64,000 bases of DNA from Aliarcobacter sp. (GCA_028689025.1 JAQTXA010000001.1:186001-250000); one strand, 5' to 3'; numbered from the stretch's first letter, positions 19,167-27,924 are shown. Translations and numbers: made by a program. Notes: generated from the letters alone by a model not told the origin.

Positions 19167-19209
19167 TTAACCTTTGATTTAATAAAGGTTAATGGTGATG
19201 GTTTATAAT
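19167..19209 (+). promoter_or_regulatory. Promoter of the candidate small RNA with an inverted repeat
   Basis: TTAACCTTT (19167-19175) and AAAGGTTAA (19184-19192) are perfect 9-bp arms separated by 8 bases, followed by TATAAT at 19204-19209. The repeat covers the -35 region. It has no T-tract, so it reads as an operator rather than as a terminator for the upstream operon, though that alternative remains open. Confidence 0.45.
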
Positions 19210-19215
19210 TGCTTT

Positions 19216-19319
19216 ACGAGTTGATTAACTTAATTGCGATGTTAAGATTTATTTAACTTAATTTCTCCTCCTAAAATATACAAGTCAAAAAGGGAAGCTA
19301 ACAACGCTTCCCTTTTTTT
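19216..19319 (+). ncRNA. Candidate free-standing small RNA with anti-Shine-Dalgarno run
   Basis: About 104 nt between the LOG gene and the HAD gene holds no credible reading frame but has a -10 box just upstream and a strong intrinsic terminator at the end. A 5' region able to fold locally (repeated TTAACTTAA/TTAAG elements) is followed by an unpaired-looking TCTCCTCCT at 19264-19272, complementary to purine-rich ribosome-binding sites, then the terminator. This layout is that of a trans-acting sRNA pairing with Shine-Dalgarno sequences. The 5' end is inferred from the -10 box only. Confidence 0.5.
19290..19319 (+). terminator. Strong intrinsic terminator
   Basis: AGGGAAGC - loop TAACAAC - GCTTCCCT followed by a run of seven T. 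It ends the candidate small RNA and lies 35 bp before the next gene. Confidence 0.88.
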
Positions 19320-19353
19320 ATAAATCACAAAAAATCTAGCTATAGGAAATATA

Positions 19354-19989
19354 ATGAAAAAATATATTTTATTTGATAATGATGGAGTTCTTGTTCATAC
19401 GGAACCTCTGTATTTTAAAGCAAATATAAAAGCATTAGAAGAGTATTTTAATATTACTTTAGAGTTTGAAGAGTATATGAAAATTATGAGTGAAGGAACT
19501 ACTGTTTGGCAAAAAGCCTTTGATAAAGGCTTTTCTCAAAAAGAGATTGAAAAAGCTAGAAATCAAAGAAATATATATTATCAAGAGTATTTAAAAAGTG
19601 AAGATATTTTAATCTCAGGAGTAAAAGAAGTATTAAAAGAGTTATCAAAAGATTATAAAATGGGAATTGTTACAACTTCAAGAAGAATTGATTTTGAGAT
19701 TATTCACAAAGATTTAGGAATAGTTGATTTTATGGATTTTGTTCTTTGTGAAGAGGATTATGAGTTTGCAAAACCCCATCCAGAACCATACTTAACAGGC
19801 TTAAATATCTTTGGTGCAAACAAAGACGAAGCAATTGTAATTGAAGACTCTACACGAGGTTTAACAGCTGCTTTTGCAGCTGGAATTGAGTGTGTTATCG
19901 TTAAAAATGAATTCACAATAACACAAGATTTTTCAAAAGCTAGTTATTTTATAGATACTCTATCAGAATTGAAAACTATATTAAATTAG
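19354..19989 (+). CDS. HAD-superfamily phosphatase (beta-phosphoglucomutase-like)
   Basis: A 211-residue cytosolic hydrolase. Motif I FDNDGVLVHTEP contains the catalytic aspartates (D8 and D10 of MKKYILFDNDG), motif II is VTTSRR, the lysine of motif III lies in FAKPHPEPY, and motif IV is VIEDSTRG. The alpha-helical cap lies between about residues 15 and 90. Subfamily IA members act on small phosphosugars or phosphoglycolate; the substrate is not determinable here. It converges with the thioredoxin-like gene, overlapping it by 4 bp. Confidence 0.88.
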   Translation: MKKYILFDNDGVLVHTEPLYFKANIKALEEYFNITLEFEEYMKIMSEGTTVWQKAFDKGFSQKEIEKARNQRNIYYQEYLKSEDILISGVKEVLKELSKDYKMGIVTTSRRIDFEIIHKDLGIVDFMDFVLCEEDYEFAKPHPEPYLTGLNIFGANKDEAIVIEDSTRGLTAAFAAGIECVIVKNEFTITQDFSKASYFIDTLSELKTILN

Positions 19990-19998
19990 TTTTCAATT
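19967..19998. terminator. Bidirectional terminator embedded in convergent gene ends
   Basis: AATTGAAAACTA - 8-base loop - TAGTTTTCAATT: a perfect 12-bp stem made from the last codons of both convergent genes. Confidence 0.7.
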
Positions 19999-20552
19999 GC
20001 TGCTTTGATATATTGTTCAAATTCTTCTTTAGCAGTTTTTCCAATAAATTTTTTTACAAATTTCCCATCTTTTGAAAATAAAAACATTTCAGGAACTTTT
20101 TGTACATTTCCTAACTCTTTAGCCAATTTAAAATTCTCTTCACCCATTGTAATTGGATAATTGATTTCATATTTTGCAATAAAATCTAAAACTTCTGATT
20201 TTGGTTTATCTTGCTCAAATAAAACAGAAACTATTTCAAAATTATCTTTATATTTCTCTTTTATCTCTTTTAATACAGGAATCTCTTCAATACATGGCGG
20301 ACACCAAGTTGCAAAAACATCAATTAGAACTGCTTTTTTGCCTTTAAACTCATCAAAATCAATACCTTGTTCTGTAGTTTTAAAACTGATAATTTTTCCA
20401 TCTGTTGTTGTTAAATTAAAAGTTTGAGTTTCAAACTTACTCTCTTGTAACGATTTTTTTGCAATTACACTATCATCAATAGTTGATTTATTATCACAAC
20501 CACTATATAAAAATCCAATAAACATTAAACCTATTAAAAAACTCTTTTTCAT
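19986..20552 (-). CDS. TlpA-like thioredoxin-fold lipoprotein
   Basis: A 188-residue exported thiol-disulfide protein. The N-terminus MKKSFLIGLMFIGFLYSGC is a lipoprotein signal ending at Cys19. The redox site is WCPPC in FATWCPPCIEEIPVL near residue 85, and the cis-Pro loop is VPEMFLF. TlpA/ResA-like proteins reduce disulfides in apocytochrome c or other periplasmic targets. It is the last gene of a redox cluster with a DsbA-like and a DsbB-like protein, and overlaps the preceding gene by one base (TAATG). Confidence 0.88.
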   Translation of the reverse strand: MKKSFLIGLMFIGFLYSGCDNKSTIDDSVIAKKSLQESKFETQTFNLTTTDGKIISFKTTEQGIDFDEFKGKKAVLIDVFATWCPPCIEEIPVLKEIKEKYKDNFEIVSVLFEQDKPKSEVLDFIAKYEINYPITMGEENFKLAKELGNVQKVPEMFLFSKDGKFVKKFIGKTAKEEFEQYIKAAIEN

Positions 20553-20848
20553 TATTTTCCTAAATTTGATAATTCTTGTATTAAATTTCTAGATTCATCT
20601 TTTTCAAAAAAAATATTCATGGATAACTCATAATTTACTCTTTTTAGAAATTTTAATTTTTCTTGTAATTGTAACTCTTTATTATCTTCATATTTTTCTA
20701 GAATTTCTAGAAGTTCAACTCTATAATTTTCTATTAATTCCTCTTTTTTAATTGCCTTTGGTTTTATAAAAGTTGTTTTATTTTTTTTAAAATATAAATA
20801 AACAACTGTAAAAATAGCACTTAAAACAAGAGCAAGTATATATTCCAT
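20552..20848 (-). CDS. Small membrane-anchored protein in the thiol-redox cluster
   Basis: A 98-residue protein with one N-terminal membrane helix (about 3-20), a KKNK positive stop and a charged, helical tail rich in Glu and Lys; by the positive-inside rule the tail is cytosolic. No cysteines are present. No family recognised. It sits between the DsbA-like and TlpA-like genes and is translationally coupled to the latter, so it may serve the cluster, but this is inference from position only. Confidence 0.6.
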   Translation of the reverse strand: MEYILALVLSAIFTVVYLYFKKNKTTFIKPKAIKKEELIENYRVELLEILEKYEDNKELQLQEKLKFLKRVNYELSMNIFFEKDESRNLIQELSNLGK

Positions 20849-20865
20849 TTTATCTATTTTCCCTT

Positions 20866-21513
20866 TTATTTATAGATTTCTGATTCAACTAAATCAAATA
20901 AATCTCTTTGAGATAATCTTTCTAATCTTTTTTCATTTACAAAAATAGTTGGTGTACCTTTTACACTTAAAATTCGTGCATCTTTTGCATCATGATCTAT
21001 TATTTCTTCAATTTTTGGATTTTTCATATCTTCTTTTAATTTATCAATATTCAAACCTTCAATTTGTGCTAAAAATGTCCAAATTAACTCAGGCTTTTCA
21101 TTATTATGTTGTGCCCAAAGAGGTTGTTTTTCAAAAATAACACTTAAAACTTCTTCATATTTATTCTGTTCTCGTGAAGCTTCAAGAATTTTTGTAGCAA
21201 ATTTAGAATTTTTATGATTTGTTAAATATCTAATAACTAACTTTATATCACTGTAGTGCTCTTTATAAACTTTTCTCATCATTGGATGAAAAACTGCGCA
21301 CGATTCACACTCAGGATCTAAAAATTCAACTATTATAATGTTCTTTTTATTTTCACCAAATGAAACAGAATTTTCATTTACTAATGATTTATTACCCGAA
21401 GATACTAATAAAGTTTCTTTATGACTTTGATTATTTTTATAAAAATAAGCTACGCCTATAAATAAGACTATTAATAATAGTAATGATATTCCTACTAATT
21501 TTTTATTTTGCAT
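20866..21513 (-). CDS. DsbA-like thioredoxin-fold protein (BdbD/DsbG-like)
   Basis: A 215-residue membrane-anchored periplasmic protein: one N-terminal helix (about 6-26), then a DsbA-like fold with the redox motif CESC in EFLDPECESCAVFHPMM and a cis-Pro loop VKGTPTIFV. The Asp-Pro-Glu context resembles BdbD- or DsbG-like oxidoreductases that accept electrons from folding proteins. Its 3' neighbours on the strand are the small membrane protein and TlpA-like protein; upstream, overlapping by 11 bp, is its likely quinone-linked partner DsbB. Confidence 0.85.
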   Translation of the reverse strand: MQNKKLVGISLLLLIVLFIGVAYFYKNNQSHKETLLVSSGNKSLVNENSVSFGENKKNIIIVEFLDPECESCAVFHPMMRKVYKEHYSDIKLVIRYLTNHKNSKFATKILEASREQNKYEEVLSVIFEKQPLWAQHNNEKPELIWTFLAQIEGLNIDKLKEDMKNPKIEEIIDHDAKDARILSVKGTPTIFVNEKRLERLSQRDLFDLVESEIYK

Positions 21514-21952
21514 TTATATTTTCCCTTTTTAAAATAATTAATAAAATAAGGATGATAGTATAAGCAAAAAAAGATAACAAAGGAATAGTAATAAATCCAA
21601 ACCAATCAATATAATGAACTGAGCAAGGAACACCTTGAACACATGGAGATAAATTTTCGGGAATAATTTTAAACATCAACAAATTATGATAAATTGAAAT
21701 TATCCAACCAATAAAGACCAAAGGAAAAGCATACTTAAATATTTTATCATCTGGGAAAAGTAGATTTATCAAAAATAAAAAAACTAATGGATACATAAAT
21801 ATTCTTTGATACCAACATAATGAACAAGGAATAAAATTCATAATTTCAGAGAAAAAAAGACTTCCAAGAGTTGCAATTAATGAGATTAAAAAAGATAAAA
21901 AAATAAAGGTCAAACTCAAAGAGTCTGACCTTTTAGATGATTCAAAAGACAT
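21503..21952 (-). CDS. dsbB: DsbB/BdbC-type disulfide bond formation protein
   Basis: A 149-residue inner-membrane protein with four predicted helices. It carries the first redox pair in PCSLCWYQRIFMYPL (C-x2-C plus the conserved QR of the quinone site) and a second pair in the next periplasmic loop, SPCVQGVPCSVHYIDWFGF. DsbB reoxidises DsbA-type proteins and passes electrons to quinones. Length fits the short BdbC type. It overlaps the DsbA-like gene by 11 bp, supporting a functional pair. Confidence 0.88.
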   Translation of the reverse strand: MSFESSKRSDSLSLTFIFLSFLISLIATLGSLFFSEIMNFIPCSLCWYQRIFMYPLVFLFLINLLFPDDKIFKYAFPLVFIGWIISIYHNLLMFKIIPENLSPCVQGVPCSVHYIDWFGFITIPLLSFFAYTIILILLIILKRENINAK

Positions 21953-21957
21953 CTAAA

Positions 21958-22242
21958 TTAAGCTCCTCCACCAACATCTGAATTTAATTCAGCATGAATT
22001 GGATTTCTAGGAATTGAATCACTCAAAGCTATTGATTCATTTAAAGCTTTCATAAATTCTTCTATATTATCATAAGGAATTTCAACTTCTGAAGTTTTAG
22101 TTTTTCCATGAGAATAAACTGCAATACTAACAACTGGACTACTATATTCACCGTAAGGTTTTTCAACATGTTCTATTCTTACAGTATCATCTGTACTGTG
22201 AGCTAACTTGAAAGTTTTTACTTCAATATGTCTTGATGGCAT
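21958..22242 (-). CDS. Conserved-looking small hypothetical protein
   Basis: A 94-residue soluble protein with no signal peptide, cysteine or recognised domain. It has alternating beta-like segments (KTFKLAHSTDDTVRIEHVE, VVSIAVYSHG) followed by a helix and a Gly-rich end (DVGGGA). A good GGAG ribosome site precedes the ATG. It lies 5 bp upstream of dsbB on the same strand and is probably co-transcribed. Function unknown. Confidence 0.65.
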   Translation of the reverse strand: MPSRHIEVKTFKLAHSTDDTVRIEHVEKPYGEYSSPVVSIAVYSHGKTKTSEVEIPYDNIEEFMKALNESIALSDSIPRNPIHAELNSDVGGGA

Positions 22243-22309
22243 AATATACTCCTTTTATTTTGATAAGTTAATTGTAACAAAAAAAAGTAGCATAAACATA
22301 ATATTTTTT

Positions 22310-23239
22310 CTATTTAATTGAAGTTGCTGTTAAAAAAAGATAATTTTTTCCTGTTAGTGTAACTCTATATTTTTTTTGTTGAAGATATTTTTTACAAAAA
22401 TATACATCTTTATATAAAACAGATTGCTCACTATATGAATAATTTGCAGCTTTTGCTCCATAAATTGTCTCCCCATTTATCCATCTACAGTTTGGGAAAC
22501 CTAAAATTATTGAACCTTTATCTTCTAAATAATTTTGTATTAAATCCATAAATAAAAGTTTAAAATTCAATCCTGAACTTTGCAAAGTTCCTATAGAAAT
22601 CAATAAATCTGCTTTTTTTAGATTTAATTCATCTAATTTATTTATATCATGAGTATAAAATGTTAAATTTTCTTGAGGAAATCTCTTTTTTGCAAACGCA
22701 ATAGCACTTTTTGAATAATCAATTCCCACAAAATTAATCTTAGAAAAAGTATCTTCATCAAGCAAATTTTTAATTAGTTCAAACTCATCTGCTTTATTTA
22801 TTCCTAAATTTAAGACATTTTGTTTTTCCTCAATTTTTACATTTTTCAAAGCATTCATATAAGCGTATAAAAAAGCTGGTTCTTCATTTTTATTGATTCT
22901 AAAAAAAGTTGATTCTTCTCCATATTTTTCATTTTGTTCATTATTTATATCTTTGTGAAAAGAATCAATTTTATCTAACTTCTTAAATTTTAAAATAATT
23001 GTATTTACTTTTAATTCAACAACTAAAATCTTACAAAATAATAATTCAGCTAAATCAGACCATGCTTTAAATGACCTATAAATGAACTTTTTTTCATCTA
23101 AAATAACTTTTTCTCCAGCATAATAATCTTTTTCTAAATTTGGATTTAATACTTCAATTAAAACCTCATTATCTATTTCTAACTCTTTTTCTAAATACAA
23201 AACTATTTCATACATAGTTTCATTTACAAATTTTTTCAT
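22310..23239 (-). CDS. Class I SAM-dependent methyltransferase
   Basis: A 309-residue cytosolic protein. The C-terminal half has a Rossmann methyltransferase core: motif I NVLNLGINKAD at about 141-151 (a variant of the usual Gly-rich loop), VGIDYSKSAIAFAKKRFP at about 171-188, and DLLISIGTLQSSG as the motif IV region. The N-terminal 130 residues do not match a domain I recognise. Substrate unknown. It has a GGAAAG ribosome site and appears to be monocistronic, divergent from the glucan synthase-like gene. Confidence 0.78.
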   Translation of the reverse strand: MKKFVNETMYEIVLYLEKELEIDNEVLIEVLNPNLEKDYYAGEKVILDEKKFIYRSFKAWSDLAELLFCKILVVELKVNTIILKFKKLDKIDSFHKDINNEQNEKYGEESTFFRINKNEEPAFLYAYMNALKNVKIEEKQNVLNLGINKADEFELIKNLLDEDTFSKINFVGIDYSKSAIAFAKKRFPQENLTFYTHDINKLDELNLKKADLLISIGTLQSSGLNFKLLFMDLIQNYLEDKGSIILGFPNCRWINGETIYGAKAANYSYSEQSVLYKDVYFCKKYLQQKKYRVTLTGKNYLFLTATSIK

Positions 23240-23376
23240 ATCTTTCCATTTATTTTTTTTAGATTATATAGTTTTTTTACACAATCATTTTAATGCAACA
23301 AAAAAAATAAGTAATTTAAAAACAAAATGATTATAAAAATGGTAATATTACGCACTAATTATTAATAAAGGAAACT

Positions 23377-25905
23377 GTGTTGAGATATATTATCTTAGGT
23401 CTTATGCTAGCTGGGCTATTTCAGGTGTTTTTTTGGATTACACAAGACAATAAAGTATCGTTAAAGCAAGATGCATCGGAAAGAATTGAATCGCTTTCAT
23501 ATTCTCCATTTGAGGGATATGATAAAAAAGTATTATCTCCTGAACAAATAGAAGAAGATATTGGTATTCTACTAAATTTTACAGGTAAAGTTAGAACTTA
23601 TTCAACAGCTGATGCTAAAGTAATTTTAGAAGCAGCTTCTAAAACTACTATGATGGTTGATTTAGGACTTTGGTTAAGTGGCGATTATGCTGAAAATTAT
23701 CAAGAAATTCAAAGAGCTATTAAGCTTTTAAAAAAATATCCAGATAATATCAATAATATAATTGTAGGAAATGAGACTTTACTTAGAACAGATTTAAATG
23801 AAGTTGAATTAATGGGTTATTTAGATTTTATGAGAGAGTTTACAAATAAACCAATTACAACTGCGGAAGTTTGGCATACTTTAGTTAAATATCCTGAAAT
23901 TGGTAAACATGTTGATTTCATTACTGTTCATATCTTACCATATTGGGAAAAAATTCCAATTGATAGATTTAATGATTTCATGATTGAAAAATATACTCTA
24001 GTTGAAAAACAATATCCAGGTAAAAAGATGACAATTGGGGAGACTGGTTGGCCTAGTCATGGATACAATTTCAATGGAGCAGTTCCTAGTTTAAAAAATC
24101 AAGCAATCGCTATAAGAGGATTTTTAAATCTTGCAAAAGAAAAAAATTGGTCTTATAATATAGTTGAAGCTTTTGATCAACCATGGAAAGGTTATGATGA
24201 GGGAAATGTTGGACAATATTGGGGAATATTCACTTCAGATAGAGAGTTAAAATTCTATTTAAATGGTGATATTGAATTAAATCAATATTGGCTTTATCAA
24301 ATGATTGCTGCAATTATTATTGGAGCTTTTTTAACACTGTTTGGATTAAGAAATCAAAGAGTAAACCTAAATCATGCATTAGCTTATGGAATTGCTGCAC
24401 AAGGTATGGCTTTTGGTATTGTTATGGCAGTTACTTATCCATTTATAAACTATATGAACTTTGGTATGTGGGTTATGTGGAGTATGGGAACATTTTTAAT
24501 GATTCCTCTTGTTGTAATTACCCTTGCAAAAGCAAATGAATTATTTAAATGTTCAATTGGAATTCCTCCTGAGCGGTTAGTTCCTCTTGATTTAAAATCA
24601 GACAATATTCCATTTGTTTCTATACATGTTCCAGCTTATAAAGAGCAACCTCATGTTTTAGAAGAGACATTAAGAGCTTTGGCAAACTTAAGATATCCAA
24701 ATTATGAAGTTCTTGTTATTATTAATAATACACCGGAAGAGTTCTATTGGAAACCAATCGAAAAGTTATGTGAAGAGCTTGGAGATAAATTTGTATTTAT
24801 GAATATTACTTGTACTGGATTTAAAGCTGGAGCTTTAAATGCAGCATTAGAGCAAACAAATAAAGATGCTGAAATTATTGCTGTTATTGATGCGGATTAT
24901 GTTGTTGAGTCACCTTGGTTAGTTGATTTAGTTCCATTATTTGATGATCCAAAAGTAGCAATCGTTCAAGCTCCTCAAGATCACAGAGATGGTGATGAGT
25001 CAATCATGAAAGCAGCTATGAATGCAGAATATGCAGGTTTCTTTGATATTGGTATGATTGATAGAAATGAAGAAAATGCTATCGTTGTTCATGGAACTAT
25101 GGTAATGGTAAGACTTAGCTCTATGATGGAAGTTGGTGGTTGGGGAACTGATACTATTGTTGAAGATAGTGAATTAGGTCTTAGACTATTTGAAGCTGGT
25201 TATATCGCTCACTATACAAATAGAAGATATGGTTATGGATTACTTCCTGATACATTTGAAGCCTTTAAAACTCAAAGACATAGATGGGCTTATGGAGCTA
25301 TTCAAATTCTTAAAAAACACTGGAGAGAATTTAGACCATCAGCTAAAAAACTAAGTCCTAGACAAAAAAATAAATTTGTTGCTGGTTGGTTCTTTTGGTT
25401 AAGTGATGCTTTAGGTCCTGTTATGGCTGTTATGAATATTATTTGGGTTCCTGTTATTATTTTTGTTGGGGTTACGATTCCTACAATTCCATTAACAATT
25501 CCAATTATTACAGCATTTTTAGTAAATATTTTACATACATTTATTCTATATAGAATGAAAGTAAGAACAGGTATTAAAAATACTCTTTTAAGTTCAATTG
25601 CTTCTATGAGTCTACAGCTTATTATTTTCAAAGCTGTTTATGATGGATTTGTAAAAGATGGGTTACCATTTAAAAGAACTCAAAAAGGTGGAAAAGCTAA
25701 AAAAAGTGATAATCCAATTAAATATGAGACTATTTTAGGAGTTTTATTATTGATTGCATTCTTTGCTTTAATTTTTACAAACTTTACTGGAATTACAGAA
25801 ATTTATGTATTTGCAGCAACTATATTTATTCAAAGTATTCCTTATATCTCAGCTATTATCATGAGATATTTAGAACTTTCTTCAATCAAAAATCAAAAGC
25901 CTTAA
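23377..25905 (+). CDS. GH17-GT2 fusion, beta-1,3-glucan synthase/transglycosylase-like
   Basis: An 842-residue inner-membrane protein. After an N-terminal helix (about 4-20) comes a GH17-type domain with both expected catalytic glutamates, E133 in VGNETLLR and E222 in IGETGWPS. Then follow helices near 295-385 and a family 2 glycosyltransferase: VPAYKEQP, DADYVVES, TIVEDSELGLRLF and the QRHRWAYG motif (QxxRW). More helices close the protein. This architecture matches NdvB-like proteins of Pseudomonas and Azotobacter, whose GH17 domains remodel beta-1,3-glucan. The likely job is making a periplasmic or extracellular beta-glucan. The start is GTG (TTG at 23380 is equally possible). Confidence 0.82.
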   Translation: MLRYIILGLMLAGLFQVFFWITQDNKVSLKQDASERIESLSYSPFEGYDKKVLSPEQIEEDIGILLNFTGKVRTYSTADAKVILEAASKTTMMVDLGLWLSGDYAENYQEIQRAIKLLKKYPDNINNIIVGNETLLRTDLNEVELMGYLDFMREFTNKPITTAEVWHTLVKYPEIGKHVDFITVHILPYWEKIPIDRFNDFMIEKYTLVEKQYPGKKMTIGETGWPSHGYNFNGAVPSLKNQAIAIRGFLNLAKEKNWSYNIVEAFDQPWKGYDEGNVGQYWGIFTSDRELKFYLNGDIELNQYWLYQMIAAIIIGAFLTLFGLRNQRVNLNHALAYGIAAQGMAFGIVMAVTYPFINYMNFGMWVMWSMGTFLMIPLVVITLAKANELFKCSIGIPPERLVPLDLKSDNIPFVSIHVPAYKEQPHVLEETLRALANLRYPNYEVLVIINNTPEEFYWKPIEKLCEELGDKFVFMNITCTGFKAGALNAALEQTNKDAEIIAVIDADYVVESPWLVDLVPLFDDPKVAIVQAPQDHRDGDESIMKAAMNAEYAGFFDIGMIDRNEENAIVVHGTMVMVRLSSMMEVGGWGTDTIVEDSELGLRLFEAGYIAHYTNRRYGYGLLPDTFEAFKTQRHRWAYGAIQILKKHWREFRPSAKKLSPRQKNKFVAGWFFWLSDALGPVMAVMNIIWVPVIIFVGVTIPTIPLTIPIITAFLVNILHTFILYRMKVRTGIKNTLLSSIASMSLQLIIFKAVYDGFVKDGLPFKRTQKGGKAKKSDNPIKYETILGVLLLIAFFALIFTNFTGITEIYVFAATIFIQSIPYISAIIMRYLELSSIKNQKP

Positions 25906-25920
25906 TTTAGGCTTTTTGAT
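25894..25920. terminator. Intrinsic terminator overlapping the stop of the GH17-GT2 gene
   Basis: CAAAAGCC - TTAATTTA - GGCTTTTTG, including the TAA stop. Runs of A and T on both sides allow it to serve the convergent BCCT gene too. Confidence 0.8.
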
Positions 25921-25926
25921 TTACTC

Positions 25927-27924
25927 TTAATCAATAGGTACAACAGGATTTAAAGTAGATGTATTATGTAAAAAATGTCTATGCTTTTCAAACTGATCGA
26001 TTATATCTGTAGCAATCACGTCTTCATCATATCCATAAATATCGTAAGCTTTATTACCATCTTGTAGATAAACTTCAGCACGAGCATATTTTTTCTGCTC
26101 TTTTGTTGGGTTTACAGATTCAGGATATGCATAACTTGGAGTATCATAATTTCTAGAACGAACTTCATAAATGAAATCAAAATCATCTGAGTGTTCAACT
26201 CTAATAGCCGAGATTCCACTTACTTTATCATTTGAAACATCAACATTCCAAGAGTAACTATTTAATTCTTCTTTTACTATATTCATAGCATTTAAAACAT
26301 TTTCATTAATAAATCTTTTTGTTTCATCAACTTTTGGAAATTCTATGATTCTACTAAGTCTTGATTGCCAAGTTCCACTTATTTTTCCATGTCGTCCTGC
26401 ATTCATGTGATGTTGTAAGCTCTCATTTCTAATTGACTCTAATTTAAGAGCTTTGTAGAGTCCCCAACAAGCGATTAACATAATGATTGCAAATGGTAAA
26501 GCTATTATTATTGAAGCTGACTGTAAAGCTCCTAAGCCACCTGCAAGTAATAAAGCAACTGCTACAACACCTTCAGTTACAGACCAAAATATTCTTTGCC
26601 AAACTGGATTATTATCTTTTCCACCAGAAGCAATTGTATCCACAACTAAAGAGCCAGAATCTGATGATGTAACAAAAAAAGTTACAACTAAAATAATTGC
26701 AATTACAGATATAAAACTAGAAAAAGGAAAATGTTCTAAAAATTTAAAAAGTGCAGTTGAAACATCAGCTGATACAGTTGTTGATAAATCAGAAAAACCC
26801 TCATGCATAATTGCATTTAAAGCACTATTTCCAAAAACAGTCATCCACATAAATGTAAATCCAACTGGTACAAATAAAACACCAACTACGAACTCTCTAA
26901 TTGTTCTTCCCCTTGATACTCTTGCTATAAACATTCCTACAAATGGAGCCCAAGCAATCCACCAAGCCCAATAAAATAGTGTCCAAGAACTAATCCAAGA
27001 AGTCTTATCATAAGCATATTGATTAAAAGTCATAAATACAATATTTGATAAATATGAACCAATATTTTGGATATATGCATTTAATAGAAAAAATGTAGGT
27101 CCTGCTAAAAAGATAAATAAAACTAAGAAACATGCTAAATAAAGATTGAGTTCTGATAATCTTTTTATTCCTGTATCAAGTCCTAAAACAACAGAAATTG
27201 TGGCAAAGGTTGTTATGATTGCAATTAATACAATTTGAGTTGAAATTCCAACTGGAATATCAAATAAATAGTTTAGTCCTGAATTTATTTGTAAAACACC
27301 AAATCCTAATGATGTTGCCACCCCAAAAATAGTACCAAGGACAGCAATTGTATCAACACTATGTCCAATACCACCATAAATCTTATCTCCAACTAAGGGA
27401 TATAAAGCTGATCTAATTGACAAAGGTAAACCATGTCTAAAAGAAAAATATGCCAATACTAAACCAACAACAGCATAAATTCCCCAAGCATGCAAGCCCC
27501 AGTGAAAAAATACAATATTCATCGCAAGTTTTGCAGATTCAATACTCTCAGGTGTTCCAACAGGTGGAGAGACATAATGCATAACAGGTTCAGCAACACC
27601 CCAAAACATAAGCCCTATTCCCATTCCAGCTGAGAAAAGCATTGCAAACCAAGATAAATTACTATAGGCGGGTTTTGACTGATCTGGACCTAACTTAAAT
27701 TTACCAAAGGGTGAGATTGCTAGATACAGCACAAAAATTGTAAAAATACCTACACTTGACATATAAAGCCAACCAAATTTTTCTGCAACAAAATTTTTAA
27801 TACTACTAAAAACCTCATTTGCAATTTGGGGCATTATCATTGTAAATGCCACCAATACTACTATAAATAATACTGATGGAATAAATACAGGTTTTAATAT
27901 TGTTGTTTTAAAATTATTCTTCAT
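25927..27924 (-). CDS. BCCT-family transporter (betaine/choline/carnitine type)
   Basis: A 665-residue inner-membrane transporter with about 12 helices. The family signature lies in WTLFYWAWWIAWAPFVGMF followed by IARVSRGRTIREFV, and the N-terminal half has GMGIGLMFWGVAEP. A long hydrophilic C-terminal domain of about 150 residues resembles that of BetT-type choline transporters, where it tunes osmotic activation. The ATG at 27924 lies 8 bases from AGGA; the ATG at 27930 is only 2 bases away, so I chose the former. Substrate is probably a quaternary ammonium osmolyte. The gene start overlaps the decayed MFS gene. Confidence 0.92.
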   Translation of the reverse strand: MKNNFKTTILKPVFIPSVLFIVVLVAFTMIMPQIANEVFSSIKNFVAEKFGWLYMSSVGIFTIFVLYLAISPFGKFKLGPDQSKPAYSNLSWFAMLFSAGMGIGLMFWGVAEPVMHYVSPPVGTPESIESAKLAMNIVFFHWGLHAWGIYAVVGLVLAYFSFRHGLPLSIRSALYPLVGDKIYGGIGHSVDTIAVLGTIFGVATSLGFGVLQINSGLNYLFDIPVGISTQIVLIAIITTFATISVVLGLDTGIKRLSELNLYLACFLVLFIFLAGPTFFLLNAYIQNIGSYLSNIVFMTFNQYAYDKTSWISSWTLFYWAWWIAWAPFVGMFIARVSRGRTIREFVVGVLFVPVGFTFMWMTVFGNSALNAIMHEGFSDLSTTVSADVSTALFKFLEHFPFSSFISVIAIILVVTFFVTSSDSGSLVVDTIASGGKDNNPVWQRIFWSVTEGVVAVALLLAGGLGALQSASIIIALPFAIIMLIACWGLYKALKLESIRNESLQHHMNAGRHGKISGTWQSRLSRIIEFPKVDETKRFINENVLNAMNIVKEELNSYSWNVDVSNDKVSGISAIRVEHSDDFDFIYEVRSRNYDTPSYAYPESVNPTKEQKKYARAEVYLQDGNKAYDIYGYDEDVIATDIIDQFEKHRHFLHNTSTLNPVVPID

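Noticed and set aside
19167..19192. TTAACCTTT/AAAGGTTAA as the terminator of the lipid-transport operon
   Set aside because: No T-tract follows and a TATAAT box lies just downstream, so an operator is the better reading, though not proven.
26483..26974. A 163-residue frame opposite the BCCT gene
   Set aside because: It has no ribosome site and lies in the third-position pattern of a strongly conserved transporter; it is an antisense shadow.
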